This document shows, piece by piece, positions 1-7,998 of a stretch of DNA of 64,000 bases. Origin of the DNA: Acidobacteriota bacterium (GTDB lineage Bacteria > Acidobacteriota > Terriglobia > Terriglobales > Acidobacteriaceae); assembly GCA_021781795.1 (NCBI GenBank), contig JAJXWA010000001.1, forward strand, positions 434,001 through 498,000, in the 5' to 3' direction. Under the pieces are notes generated by a model that saw nothing but the letters and a program-made list of their open reading frames with translations, was not told where the DNA came from and did not search any database. The position numbers and the translations under genes were made by a program. The first letter of the stretch is position 1. Every line of letters starts with the position of its first letter.

Positions 1-748
1 CAGCGAAAACGCGCTCGACGACATTCTCAGTACCCGCGTGAATGGGATGCTTCAAGCCGAAGCGCGCCGCAATGGCGTGGCGCTCGGGATAGAGATCAGA
101 AGTGAGCACCTTTGCGGCGAGGCGGCTGGCGAGCGCAGCGTGCATCAGGCCGATGGGGCCCTGGCCGATGACGAGGACGGTATCGTCGGGGGCGAGATTG
201 AGCAGCTTGACGCCCTTCATCACGGTGTTGAGCGGCTCAATGAAGGCGGCCTGCTCGAAGGGAATGCCGTCGGGTATGCGAACGACTCCGCGATTATTGA
301 CGACGAAATCCATGACGCGGATGTACTCGGCAAAGCCGCCGCCGGAGGGCTCAAAGCCCGCGGTGACGCCGACCTTCTTATAGAGCGGGCACTGCGCGGG
401 CGTGCCTTTGCGGCAGTAGTAGCACTCGCCGCAGGGGACGTGGTGAAAGACCATGACGCGCTCGCCGACGCGATAGCTGGTAACGCCTTCGCCGACGGCG
501 ACGATGGTTCCGGCCATCTCATGCCCGAAGATGCGCGGGGCGGAGTGGGAGCCGGTGTGAATCTTTTTGAGATCTGTGCCGCAGATGCCGCAGGTTGCGA
601 TCTTGACGAGCAGTTCGCCCTTGCCGATGCGCGGAACCGGAACGGTCTCGACGCGCATGTCATTGACGCCGTGATAGACCACAGCGCGCATGGTGGAGGG
701 AATTGCGGATTGAATGCGGCTTTCCACGCCGGAGATTTGCGTCGCCAT
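1..748 (-). CDS. Zinc-dependent MDR alcohol dehydrogenase (partial, C-terminus outside window)
   Basis: Member of the medium-chain dehydrogenase/reductase family, the sorbitol/threonine dehydrogenase branch, which oxidises or reduces alcohols with NAD(P). Only the first 249 residues are in the window. They show the catalytic-zinc motif CGICGTD, the GHE segment (GHEMAG), the four-cysteine structural-zinc lobe (CGECYYCRKG then QCP) and the start of the Rossmann domain (VLVIGQGPIGLM). The chosen ATG at 748 gives MATQISGVESR; a second ATG at 658 would cut the fold. It begins 22 bases after the hpnG stop on the same strand, so it looks like the last seen gene of the hopanoid block. The substrate cannot be told from sequence; a role on the hopanoid side chain is inference from position only. 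Confidence 0.85.
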   Translation of the reverse strand, partial: MATQISGVESRIQSAIPSTMRAVVYHGVNDMRVETVPVPRIGKGELLVKIATCGICGTDLKKIHTGSHSAPRIFGHEMAGTIVAVGEGVTSYRVGERVMVFHHVPCGECYYCRKGTPAQCPLYKKVGVTAGFEPSGGGFAEYIRVMDFVVNNRGVVRIPDGIPFEQAAFIEPLNTVMKGVKLLNLAPDDTVLVIGQGPIGLMHAALASRLAAKVLTSDLYPERHAIAARFGLKHPIHAGTENVVERVFA

Positions 749-770
749 TCGAATTCTGATTTGACCTCGT

Positions 771-1442
771 CTACTGGAGAAAATCGCGAAGCTCTGCCGC
801 GATGCCCTTGGCGGCCTGTTTACTATTTTCGCCCATATGCTTCAGTGCCTGCCAGTACCAGGGGCGGATAAGAGCATACAAAGTAAAGCTGGCGGTGCGG
901 AAGCGGCCATCGTGCGCGAGAAAGGGATTCATGTCGGGCAGGCGGGCGTCGAGGGCGTCGCTGACGCCTTTGATGGCGTAAAAAGGAATGCCACGCATGG
1001 CGGCGAGACGGGCGATGGCAGCGGCCTCCATGTCGACCAAGGCGGCGTTGTAGGCAGAGGCGAGGCGACGTTTCTCTTCGGGGCCGGCGATGACGGGGCT
1101 GGTAACGAGCCAGTGATTCCCTGCTCCGGCATCGCATTGGAAGCGTTCGCCGGTGCGGGTATCGATGACGCCGCCGATGTTGTAGGCATGGCCTGCGGCG
1201 CATTGCGCGGTAAGGGCACCGGCCCAGCCAACGGAAAAGACGAGGTCGATGGGAGCGTCCTGCTCGATGGCGGCAAAGGCGCGCGATGCGGCGGCCTGGC
1301 CTGCACCTGCGCAGGCGGCGACATAGAGGTTGTCATCGCGATGGGCCCAGGTATGGACGCCGTTGCGGCGCTCGTGCTTCCAACCGTGGACGAGCGGCTT
1401 GAGCTCGGCGGGCATGGCGGCGATGATGGCGGTACGCGTCAT
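771..1442 (-). CDS. hpnG: Hopanoid-associated nucleoside phosphorylase HpnG
   Basis: 223-residue protein of the purine nucleoside phosphorylase/MTA-SAH nucleosidase fold. In known hopanoid pathways HpnG removes adenine from adenosylhopane to give (phospho)ribosylhopane. Visible features are the N-terminal strand TRTAIIAAMPAEL, a glycine-rich FSVGWAGAL segment, the VDMEAAAIARLA motif typical of the ribose-binding region, and the YAIKGVSDA segment with the catalytic-type aspartate. The ATG overlaps the hpnA stop by four bases (ATGA), so it is translationally coupled to hpnA. The assignment rests on fold motifs plus location between hpnA and the rest of the hopanoid block; alone it could be read as a generic nucleosidase. 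Confidence 0.85.
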   Translation of the reverse strand: MTRTAIIAAMPAELKPLVHGWKHERRNGVHTWAHRDDNLYVAACAGAGQAAASRAFAAIEQDAPIDLVFSVGWAGALTAQCAAGHAYNIGGVIDTRTGERFQCDAGAGNHWLVTSPVIAGPEEKRRLASAYNAALVDMEAAAIARLAAMRGIPFYAIKGVSDALDARLPDMNPFLAHDGRFRTASFTLYALIRPWYWQALKHMGENSKQAAKGIAAELRDFLQ

Positions 1443-2452
1443 CCCTGGGCCTGCGCGGATGCAGGCGGCGCGTAGCCGTTGGCGCGGAACCAGTCAATGG
1501 CGGCACGCATGGCGGGGTAGACGGGCACGATGCGGAAGCCGAGTTCCTGCTGGGCGCGGGCAGAGGAGGCGAACATCTTCTTGCGGCCCATGCGGACCTC
1601 TTCCAGCGTGGCGCGGGGCTCGTGGCCGAGGATGTGCCCTGTAATCCACTCTTCAAAGAAGGCGTAGGTGAGCGCGACGGCGAAGGGGACCTTCATGGTG
1701 GGCGATGGAATGCCGGTGATGGCAGACATCTTGTCGAGGATCTGCTTGAGGGTGAGGTTTTCTCCGCCGAGGATGTAGCGGCGGCCGGGCGTGCCGAGGG
1801 TAAGCGCGGCGACGTGGGCGCGGGCGACCTCCGCGACATCGACTAGGTTGAGGCCGGTGTCCATGTAGGCCGGGAATTTGTGGTTGAGGAAGTCGACGAA
1901 GATGCGGCCGGTGGGCGTTGGCTTGGCGTCCCATGCGCCAACGGGCGTGCTGGGGTTGAGGATGATGACCTGCTGGCCGTCCTGAGCGGCAGCGATGGCC
2001 TGCTGCTCTGCGAGGAATTTGGAGCGCTTGTAGTGGCCGACCATATCGGCGAGGGAGACGGGCGTGTCTTCGTTGATGATGATGCCGTCGGTGCGGAAGT
2101 GCATGGTGGCGACGGACGATGTATAGACAACGCGCGGGACGTGGGCCTCACGGGCGAGGCGAAGCAGGTCGCGTGTGCCATCTACGTTGACGCGGAACAT
2201 GGAGTCGGGATCGCGAATCCAGAGGCGGTAATCGGCGGCGACGTGGACGACGGCGTCGCACCCCTGCAGTGCCGGCGCATAGCTCTCGGGGCGGGCGAGA
2301 TCACCGACTACGGTGTCGCCGGGAATGCCTTCGAGGTGCTGAAGATTGCTGCTGCGGCGGACGAGCAGGCGGAGCTCGGCACCCTGGTCGGCCAGGGATC
2401 TGGCGACGTGATGGCCGACAAATCCAGTGGCGCCGGTAAGAAAAATGCGCAT
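1439..2452 (-). CDS. hpnA: Hopanoid-associated NAD-dependent sugar epimerase-like HpnA
   Basis: 337-residue extended short-chain dehydrogenase/reductase, full length for the family. The N-terminus has the dinucleotide-binding motif TGATGFVGHH, followed by the TSSVATM strand and the YKRSK active site (Y-x3-K). HpnA is a marker of hopanoid gene clusters; its exact reaction on the hopanoid side chain is not settled. The C-terminal third (ILGGENLTLKQIL, then ITGIPSPTMKVP) matches the family pattern. The gene has no strong ribosome site before its ATG; a 9-bp stem-loop lies about 120 bases upstream. It is coupled to hpnG by a four-base overlap. Confidence 0.92.
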   Translation of the reverse strand: MRIFLTGATGFVGHHVARSLADQGAELRLLVRRSSNLQHLEGIPGDTVVGDLARPESYAPALQGCDAVVHVAADYRLWIRDPDSMFRVNVDGTRDLLRLAREAHVPRVVYTSSVATMHFRTDGIIINEDTPVSLADMVGHYKRSKFLAEQQAIAAAQDGQQVIILNPSTPVGAWDAKPTPTGRIFVDFLNHKFPAYMDTGLNLVDVAEVARAHVAALTLGTPGRRYILGGENLTLKQILDKMSAITGIPSPTMKVPFAVALTYAFFEEWITGHILGHEPRATLEEVRMGRKKMFASSARAQQELGFRIVPVYPAMRAAIDWFRANGYAPPASAQAQG

Positions 2453-2571
2453 AACGAACAGATTCTCTGCGTCTTATTCTAAATGGTTTTGGGTTGAGGA
2501 GGTTGTGCCGGCGCGTTGTCTCGACGATGCGCTCCCACTCGCGCAAATCCAGAACATCCCGACCTGCAAGA

Positions 2572-2602
2572 AGGTCCCATCTCCGGTTGGAATATGGGAC
2601 CT
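2572..2602. other. Stem-loop in the hpnA upstream gap
   Basis: Perfect 9-bp inverted repeat AGGTCCCAT (2572-2580) and ATGGGACCT (2594-2602) with a 13-base loop, in the 241-base gap between the small unknown gene and hpnA. In the minus direction it is not followed by a clear T-run, so it is not a textbook terminator. It could act in RNA processing or attenuation inside the hopanoid block; function is inferred only. Confidence 0.4.
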
Positions 2603-2693
2603 GATTCGTCCGAGTTCATCTCCCCCAAAACACGCAAACAAATTGTGGAAAACCGCAAATAAATTCAGGGGGGTGGGTATTTATTTTGGCGGC

Positions 2694-3122
2694 CTAGTCC
2701 AGAGCCTCCGGGTGGAGCGCGATACCCTTTTCGCCGGCGGCTCTGCGCTCGTTGTAGGCCTTGACCCAGTCTTCCCAGTGCTTGCCGGCAGCGCGATCCT
2801 TGCCGCTGAATTCGAGGCGGGCGATCTGGTTGTAGAAGAGCTTCTGCTTGCTATCGACGTTGGGCGCGAAGTATTGCACCCAGGAGTCGTCGAGTGAGGC
2901 GCCGGTGTGGCGATTGAAGATGAAGGCCTCAATCTTCTCGCCGGACTTGAGGGTGATGGTGACATCGCCGCGATAGTCGAAGGCTTTCTCGAGGGCATCC
3001 TTGAGGTCGTTGTCGCTGGCGAGCTCGGGGACCCAGCCTTCGAGGTTCTCATGCTTGTTGCCGGGGGCGAGCTCGAGGGATTCGACCTGCTCGATGGTGT
3101 ATTTGGCGACTTCTGCGGTCAT
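2694..3122 (-). CDS. Conserved-looking small protein coupled to hpnH, function unknown
   Basis: 142 residues, no signal peptide or membrane segment, so probably cytoplasmic. I do not recognise a named family. The middle (about 50-70) reads as two adjacent beta strands, DVTITLKSGEKIEAFIFNR, then YNQIARLEFSGKDRAAG and a WEDWVKAYNERR helix; the strand pattern recalls an Sm-like small barrel, which is a guess. Its ATG overlaps the hpnH stop by four bases (ATGA), giving translational coupling to a radical SAM enzyme of hopanoid side-chain synthesis. This placement suggests an accessory role to HpnH or to the product, but nothing in the sequence shows a catalytic site. Confidence 0.8.
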   Translation of the reverse strand: MTAEVAKYTIEQVESLELAPGNKHENLEGWVPELASDNDLKDALEKAFDYRGDVTITLKSGEKIEAFIFNRHTGASLDDSWVQYFAPNVDSKQKLFYNQIARLEFSGKDRAAGKHWEDWVKAYNERRAAGEKGIALHPEALD

Positions 3123-4237
3123 GCCTTGCTCTCCTCCAGCGTCTCAGCGGATTTGGCAATCTGTACCAGCGTGGACGGGCCGTGGGGCGCGGGCTCGCTG
3201 AGCAGGTTGAGGGCGTGCTGATCCTTGTAGAGGCTGAAGGTGCCCCGAATCATGGCCCAGAAGCCTGAGAGCGAACCGAAGCCGTCCATGACGGCGGAAG
3301 GCTCGTAGCCGCAGCTCACCATGCAGTTGGCGCACTTGGGATTGCCGGAGGCAACGCCGTATTCTTCCCACTTCGTGGTCTCGAGCAGCTCTTTGAAAGA
3401 CTCCGCGTAGCCATCCTGGAGCAGGTAGCAGGGGCGCTGCCAGCCGAAGATGTTGTAGGCGGGCGAGCCCCAGGGCGTGCACTCATATTTACGGTCGCCC
3501 ATCAGGAACTCAAGGAACAGCGGCGACATATTGAATTTCCAGGTCGGCTTGCGGTTGGACAGGATGGCGCGGAAGAGGCGGCGCACGCGGGCGCGGCCGA
3601 GGAAACGATTCTGGTCAGGCGCCATCTCGTAGCTATAGCCGGGCGAGAGGACGACACCTTCGACGCCCATGGCCATGACGTCATCGAAGAAGGCGCGGAC
3701 GTTGTTGGGGTCGGTGCCATCGAAGAAGGTGGCGTTGGTGGTGACGCGGAAGCCACGCTGGACGGCCTCTTTGATGCCTTCGACGGCGAGATCGTATCCG
3801 CCCTCGCGGCAGACGGAGAAGTCGTGATGGTCGCGGTCGCCGTCGAGGTGGACGGAGAACGTCAGGTACTTCGATGGCGTGAACTCATGCAGGCGGCGCT
3901 TGAGCTCGAGCGCATTGGTGCAGAGGTAGATGTACTTCTTTCGGGCGATGAGGCCCTGGACGATCTCGACAATCTGCGGGTGCAGGAGCGGTTCGCCGCC
4001 GGGGATGGAGACCATGGGCGCGCCGCACTCTTCGACGGCCTTGAAGCACTCCTCGGGCGTGAGCATCCGCTTGAGGACGTGGGGTGGGTACTGCACCTTG
4101 CCGCAGCCGGCGCAGGCCAGGTTACAGCGGAAGAGCGGCTCAAGCATGAGCACCAGCGGGTAACGGTTGTTGCCGCTGAAGCGCTTCTTGAGGACGTAGG
4201 TGGCCACCGTCCACATCTGTGAGATTGGAACAGCCAT
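3119..4237 (-). CDS. hpnH: Radical SAM adenosylhopane synthase HpnH
   Basis: 372-residue radical SAM enzyme that joins the 5'-deoxyadenosyl group of SAM to diploptene (hop-22(29)-ene) to start the C35 hopanoid side chain. The [4Fe-4S] motif is C38-x3-C42-x2-C45 (RCNLACAGC), followed by SIPGGEPLLHP, the GGEP SAM-binding motif. A second cysteine cluster near the C-terminus (NPKCANCMVSCGYEP) is the SPASM-like part seen in this family. A GGAGG ribosome site lies about 11 bases before the ATG. It sits between squalene-hopene cyclase and hpnA on the same strand, and the next gene starts inside its stop codon. Confidence 0.95.
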   Translation of the reverse strand: MAVPISQMWTVATYVLKKRFSGNNRYPLVLMLEPLFRCNLACAGCGKVQYPPHVLKRMLTPEECFKAVEECGAPMVSIPGGEPLLHPQIVEIVQGLIARKKYIYLCTNALELKRRLHEFTPSKYLTFSVHLDGDRDHHDFSVCREGGYDLAVEGIKEAVQRGFRVTTNATFFDGTDPNNVRAFFDDVMAMGVEGVVLSPGYSYEMAPDQNRFLGRARVRRLFRAILSNRKPTWKFNMSPLFLEFLMGDRKYECTPWGSPAYNIFGWQRPCYLLQDGYAESFKELLETTKWEEYGVASGNPKCANCMVSCGYEPSAVMDGFGSLSGFWAMIRGTFSLYKDQHALNLLSEPAPHGPSTLVQIAKSAETLEESKA

Positions 4238-4455
4238 AGTGTGAGCAATCCTCCGGCGCGATTTGCACCTATTTCTAGGTTAGCTGAATCGCGGAATTCC
4301 CATGCAAAACGCGGCAAAGATTTTTTGCGCCTTCAAGCGGCTGGAATCACGAGGGTTACGTGGTTCCGGCCCGAGCTTTGCCATGCTGCGGGACTTGACA
4401 GGTTTTGAGCGGCCCGAGGTTTGGAGGCTCGAAGGCCGGTTGACGTTGGTTCTTT

Positions 4456-4481
4456 CCCAGGCCTCAAAAGCGAGACCTGAG
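4456..4481. repeat. Diverged copy of a dispersed intergenic palindrome
   Basis: Arms CCCAGGCCTC (4456-4465) and GAGACCTGAG (4472-4481) separated by AAAAGC. It matches the perfect copies at 16625 and 16710 with a few changes, and lies in the 274-base gap between the cyclase and hpnH. Confidence 0.55.
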
Positions 4482-4511
4482 GTACGCAAGGGTATCCGCC
4501 AGGGCGTGCCT

Positions 4512-6524
4512 CTACGCGGCGCGCTCCATTGCTTTCTTGTAGGTCGTGAGCGCGAGCAGGGGGAAATACAGGCGGTACATGTCGTAGGACAGATAAAAGA
4601 CACGCGGGAAGCCTGTTCCCGTGATGATGTTCTGGCGCGTTGGCCCGGCGCCCATGGACTCGTCCCAGTTGCCGTCGGGGCGCTGGTGAGTGAGCAGCCA
4701 GCGAATGCCCTTGGCGATGGAGTCGGAGCGGTCGTCGCCGGCGGCGAGCAGGGCGAGAAGCGCCCAGGCCGTCTGCGAGGGCGTGCTGACGCCGGAGCCG
4801 CGCAGATTGGGATCGTCGTAGCTGCCACAGGTCTCGCCCCATCCGCCGTCGGGGTTCTGGACCATGCGGACCCACTCGGCTGCCTGCTGCACCTGAGGCT
4901 CAAGGGGATCAAAGCCGATGGCCTCCAGGCCGCGCAGGACCAGGAAGGTTCCGTAGATGTAGTTGACGCCCCAGCGGCCAAACCAACTGCCGTCCGGCTC
5001 CTGCTCGGAGAGGATGAACTGGATGGCCTTCTGCACGCGCTTGTCGCTCTGGTTGTAGCCATAGGCGGCGAGCATCTCGAGCATGCGTCCAGTGATATCC
5101 ACAGTCGGCGGATCGAGCATGGCGTTGTGATCCGCGAAGGGGATGTACTGGAAGATCATCTTGGTGTTGTCTTTGTCGAAGGAGCCCCAGCCGCCGTTTT
5201 TGCATTGCATGGCGAACTCCCAGTCGATGGCGCGCTCGGCGACCTGAATCTGGAGGCGCTCGCGGGGGTTCGTGACCTTGCTGAGGGCCATAAGGACCTG
5301 GGCGGTGTCGTCGGTGTCCGGGTAGAACTCGTTGTTGTATTCGAAGTACCAGCCGCCCGGTTCGACGTTGGGAACTTTGACGGCCCAGTCGCCTTTTTGA
5401 CGGACTTCCTTGGAGAGGAGCCAGTCGGCAGCCTTGACCATGCGCGGGTCGTCTGCGGGCAGGCCCGCCTCACCGAGCGCGTAGACGGCCTGCGCGGTGT
5501 CCCATACGGGGCTCATGCAGGGCTGCATGCGGAAGGTTGGCTCGGGCATGTCTTCAGTGGCGGGCTGCTCGATGCCGAGCTTTTCGAATTCGTCGCGGGC
5601 ACGGATGACCTGGGGATCGTCCTCGGAGTAGCCAAGGCAGCGCAGGGCGATGATGGCGTTCATCATGGCCGGATAGATGGCGCCGAGACCGTCGGTCATT
5701 TCGAGACGGTCGAGCATCCACTTCTCTGCGCGCTTGATGGCAAGCTTGCGCAGCGGGCGAAGATGCACAGCTTCAGACCAGTGCATGATGCGGTCAATGA
5801 CGATGAAGAAGTTGCGCCAGGAGAAGAGCTTCTTGCGATCGCGGCGGAGGCGCAGGATGGAGTTGGCACGGCCACCCACGTAAAGCTCGTCGATTCCCTG
5901 CTCCGGCTGAATCTTCTTGAAGGGCTTTTTGGCGTACATGATGGCCAGCGGGACGAGAATCGACCGCGACCACGAGGAGATTTCGTAGATGTTGAAGTAG
6001 AACCAGTTGGGAAAGAGAACAATCTCCGGCGGGATGGCGGGCACGGCGTCATAGTCGTACTGGCCGAGGGCGCAGAGATACATCTTGGTGAAGGTGTTGC
6101 ACTCGATGACGCCGCCGTGGGCGAGGATCCACTCGCGGCACTTTGCCATGCGGGGCTCGTCGGCGGTGAGGCCCATGAGCTTGGCGGAGAAGTAGCACTT
6201 GACGGAGAGCGAGATGTTGCCGGGGCCGCCGGGATAGATGCTCCAACTGCCGTCGTCATTCTGGTAGCGCATCATCTCAGTGAATGCGCGCTGGAGGCGG
6301 CCGGGGTCGCCGCTCTCAAGGAGCGTGTGAAGGAAGATGTAATCGGCCTCGAGCATGGAGTCGGCTTCAAGTTCGCCGCACCAGTGGCCGTCGGGGTGTT
6401 GCAGGGTGAGGAGATGTTCGCGGGCGCGCCCGAGGGCAACGTCCACGTCTCCCATATCTGCATCCAGACGACCGAATTTCGGAGCTGTGGAGGGGCTGAC
6501 TGTCTTTCCCTGCTCTGCACTCAT
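4512..6524 (-). CDS. shc: Squalene-hopene cyclase
   Basis: About 670-residue class II triterpene cyclase that folds squalene into hopene/hopanol at the cytoplasmic membrane. The catalytic acid motif is D-T-D-D at about residues 403-406 (PDTDDTAQ). Several QW-type repeats are visible: PDGHWCGELEAD near the N-terminus, GGWGSFDKDN, EPDGSWFGRWGVNYIYG and NPDGGWGETCGSYDDP towards the C-terminus. I placed the start at the ATG at 6524; an upstream TTG at 6575 would add 17 residues but has no ribosome site and adds a basic stretch unlike the family. It is preceded by ispH and followed by hpnH on the same strand, fitting a hopanoid operon. Confidence 0.95.
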   Translation of the reverse strand: MSAEQGKTVSPSTAPKFGRLDADMGDVDVALGRAREHLLTLQHPDGHWCGELEADSMLEADYIFLHTLLESGDPGRLQRAFTEMMRYQNDDGSWSIYPGGPGNISLSVKCYFSAKLMGLTADEPRMAKCREWILAHGGVIECNTFTKMYLCALGQYDYDAVPAIPPEIVLFPNWFYFNIYEISSWSRSILVPLAIMYAKKPFKKIQPEQGIDELYVGGRANSILRLRRDRKKLFSWRNFFIVIDRIMHWSEAVHLRPLRKLAIKRAEKWMLDRLEMTDGLGAIYPAMMNAIIALRCLGYSEDDPQVIRARDEFEKLGIEQPATEDMPEPTFRMQPCMSPVWDTAQAVYALGEAGLPADDPRMVKAADWLLSKEVRQKGDWAVKVPNVEPGGWYFEYNNEFYPDTDDTAQVLMALSKVTNPRERLQIQVAERAIDWEFAMQCKNGGWGSFDKDNTKMIFQYIPFADHNAMLDPPTVDITGRMLEMLAAYGYNQSDKRVQKAIQFILSEQEPDGSWFGRWGVNYIYGTFLVLRGLEAIGFDPLEPQVQQAAEWVRMVQNPDGGWGETCGSYDDPNLRGSGVSTPSQTAWALLALLAAGDDRSDSIAKGIRWLLTHQRPDGNWDESMGAGPTRQNIITGTGFPRVFYLSYDMYRLYFPLLALTTYKKAMERAA

Positions 6525-6692
6525 CTTGATTTGCGATGCCTCGGTTTCGCGGCGCGCTGCCCGGCGGGTGGCCAAGAAGCCGCAACGCGCCTGCCCGCTA
6601 CTCTACAGGATTCCTGGAGCGCGGAAAGGTTTCTTTTACAGGGCCTGCGCGGGTGCCTGGCGGGATTGCCGACAGACGCTGCGGCCGGTTCC

Positions 6693-7727
6693 TTATTGGA
6701 CGGCAACAGACTGCGCGCCGCCGGCGCTTCCGATGGCCTGAACAATCTCAGGAGGCAGGCCGAAGCGAACATTCTCCGGCATGACCTCGACCTCTTCGAC
6801 GCTGGAAAAACCATTTTGCCGCAAATAATCGATGACGCCCTGCACCAGGATTTCAGGGGCAGAGGCGCCGGCGGTGACGGCGACCGTCGAAATGTCCTTG
6901 AGCCAAGCGGGATCGATGGCCTGGTAGTTATCAATCAGATACCCCACCGTGCCAAGGTTGCGCGAGACTTCAACAAGACGGTTGGAGTTGGAACTGTTGG
7001 TGGAGCCGACGACGAGGACCAGACCGGCGTTGTGGGCGACGTTGCGGACGGCCACCTGGCGGTTCTCGGTGGCGTAGCAGATGTCCTGCGAGTGGGGGCC
7101 GGCAATGTTGGGGTACTTGGTCTTGAGGGCGTGGATGATGTCGCGGGCTTCGTCGAGCGAGAGCGTGGTCTGCGTGAGATAGGCGACGCGATTGGGGTCG
7201 GGCACTTGCAGGGCCTCGACGTCGGCGACGTTGGAGACGACCTGCGTGACATTGGGCGCTTCGCCGAGGGTGCCTTCAATCTCGTCGTGGTCGCGGTGGC
7301 CGATGAGGACCAGCGAGTAGCCCTGTTGGGCAAACTTGACGGCCTCAATGTGGACCTTGGTGACGAGCGGACAGGTGGCGTCGATGACTTTGAGGTGGCG
7401 GGCCTTGCTGGATTCGCGGACCGCCGGGGAGACACCGTGGGCTGAATAGATGACGCGGGCGCCGTCGGGGACCTCTTCGATTTCATGGACGAAGATCGCG
7501 CCTTTTTCCGCCAACTCATTGACCACGTAGCGGTTATGAACGATTTCGCGGCGGACGTAGATGGGCGCGCCGAAGGTTTCAAGGGCGATGCGCACGATGT
7601 CGATGGCGCGCACGACGCCTGCGCAGAAGCCGCGGGGTTTGAGGAGCAACACGCGCTTTTCTGTGGGGGAAGCGCCAGCCTGACTGCCTGTAGAAGTGGG
7701 GTTCAGGGCGGTAGTCGTCACAAACAT
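6693..7727 (-). CDS. ispH: 4-hydroxy-3-methylbut-2-enyl diphosphate reductase (IspH/LytB)
   Basis: Last enzyme of the MEP pathway: an iron-sulfur protein that reduces HMBPP to IPP and DMAPP, the building blocks of squalene. The three cluster cysteines are visible: C35 (GFCAG), C119 (ATCPLV) and C217 (ICYAT), with substrate-binding HRDHDE and GSTNSSNSNRL segments. Length (344) is slightly above the usual 310-320 because of a 25-residue N-terminal extension. The ATG at 7727 has only a weak AGG site, and a TATACT box ends one base before it; transcription from that box would instead favour the in-frame GTG at 7721 as a leaderless start. It lies just upstream of the cyclase, consistent with precursor supply. 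Confidence 0.95.
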   Translation of the reverse strand: MFVTTTALNPTSTGSQAGASPTEKRVLLLKPRGFCAGVVRAIDIVRIALETFGAPIYVRREIVHNRYVVNELAEKGAIFVHEIEEVPDGARVIYSAHGVSPAVRESSKARHLKVIDATCPLVTKVHIEAVKFAQQGYSLVLIGHRDHDEIEGTLGEAPNVTQVVSNVADVEALQVPDPNRVAYLTQTTLSLDEARDIIHALKTKYPNIAGPHSQDICYATENRQVAVRNVAHNAGLVLVVGSTNSSNSNRLVEVSRNLGTVGYLIDNYQAIDPAWLKDISTVAVTAGASAPEILVQGVIDYLRQNGFSSVEEVEVMPENVRFGLPPEIVQAIGSAGGAQSVAVQ

Positions 7728-7728
7728 A

Positions 7729-7734
7729 AGTATA
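7729..7734 (-). promoter_or_regulatory. Putative -10 box for ispH and the hopanoid block
   Basis: On the minus strand this reads TATACT. It is one base upstream of the annotated ispH ATG and seven bases before the in-frame GTG at 7721, so it would produce a leaderless message starting at that GTG. No good -35 element is visible. Confidence 0.4.
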
Positions 7735-7818
7735 CCTGTTCCTGAATTTTCAGAGCGAAGTTCTTGCCATGGTGCGAGACGGGGTGGGGGCGTGACCTAT
7801 CGAGGGTCTGCGTCCTAT

Positions 7819-7847
7819 CCCAGGTGCCCAAGGGCGAGGCACCTGGG
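7819..7847. repeat. Palindrome of the dispersed CCCAGG family
   Basis: Perfect 10-bp arms CCCAGGTGCC (7819-7828) and GGCACCTGGG (7838-7847) with a 9-base loop, in the divergent gap between ispH and uvrB. The outer bases match the other copies; the inner half of the arms has changed in a compensated way. Confidence 0.6.
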
Positions 7848-7983
7848 GCAACCATCATTTTTGGGATGATCCAGGTTGCTACTACGGCACCCGGGCCACC
7901 CGCGAACCATCGTCTGTGGGGGAACTCACTTCGCTACGCAGCAAATGGGTCGCCATATCTTCGCCTGGTCTTCGCCAATCGTC

Positions 7984-7992
7984 TGCTAGAAT
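7984..7992 (+). promoter_or_regulatory. Extended -10 box for uvrB, leaderless start
   Basis: TGC followed by TAGAAT, ending six bases before the uvrB ATG at 7999. The expected transcription start falls on or next to the A of the ATG and there is no ribosome site, so a leaderless mRNA is likely. The amidohydrolase at 35366 has almost the same arrangement. Confidence 0.5.
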
Positions 7993-7998
7993 CCCGGC

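Noticed and set aside
4302-7445. Open frame of over 1000 codons on the plus strand opposite the cyclase and ispH
   Set aside because: It is the antisense of two strongly conserved genes, has no family motif, and long antisense frames are common in GC-rich DNA.
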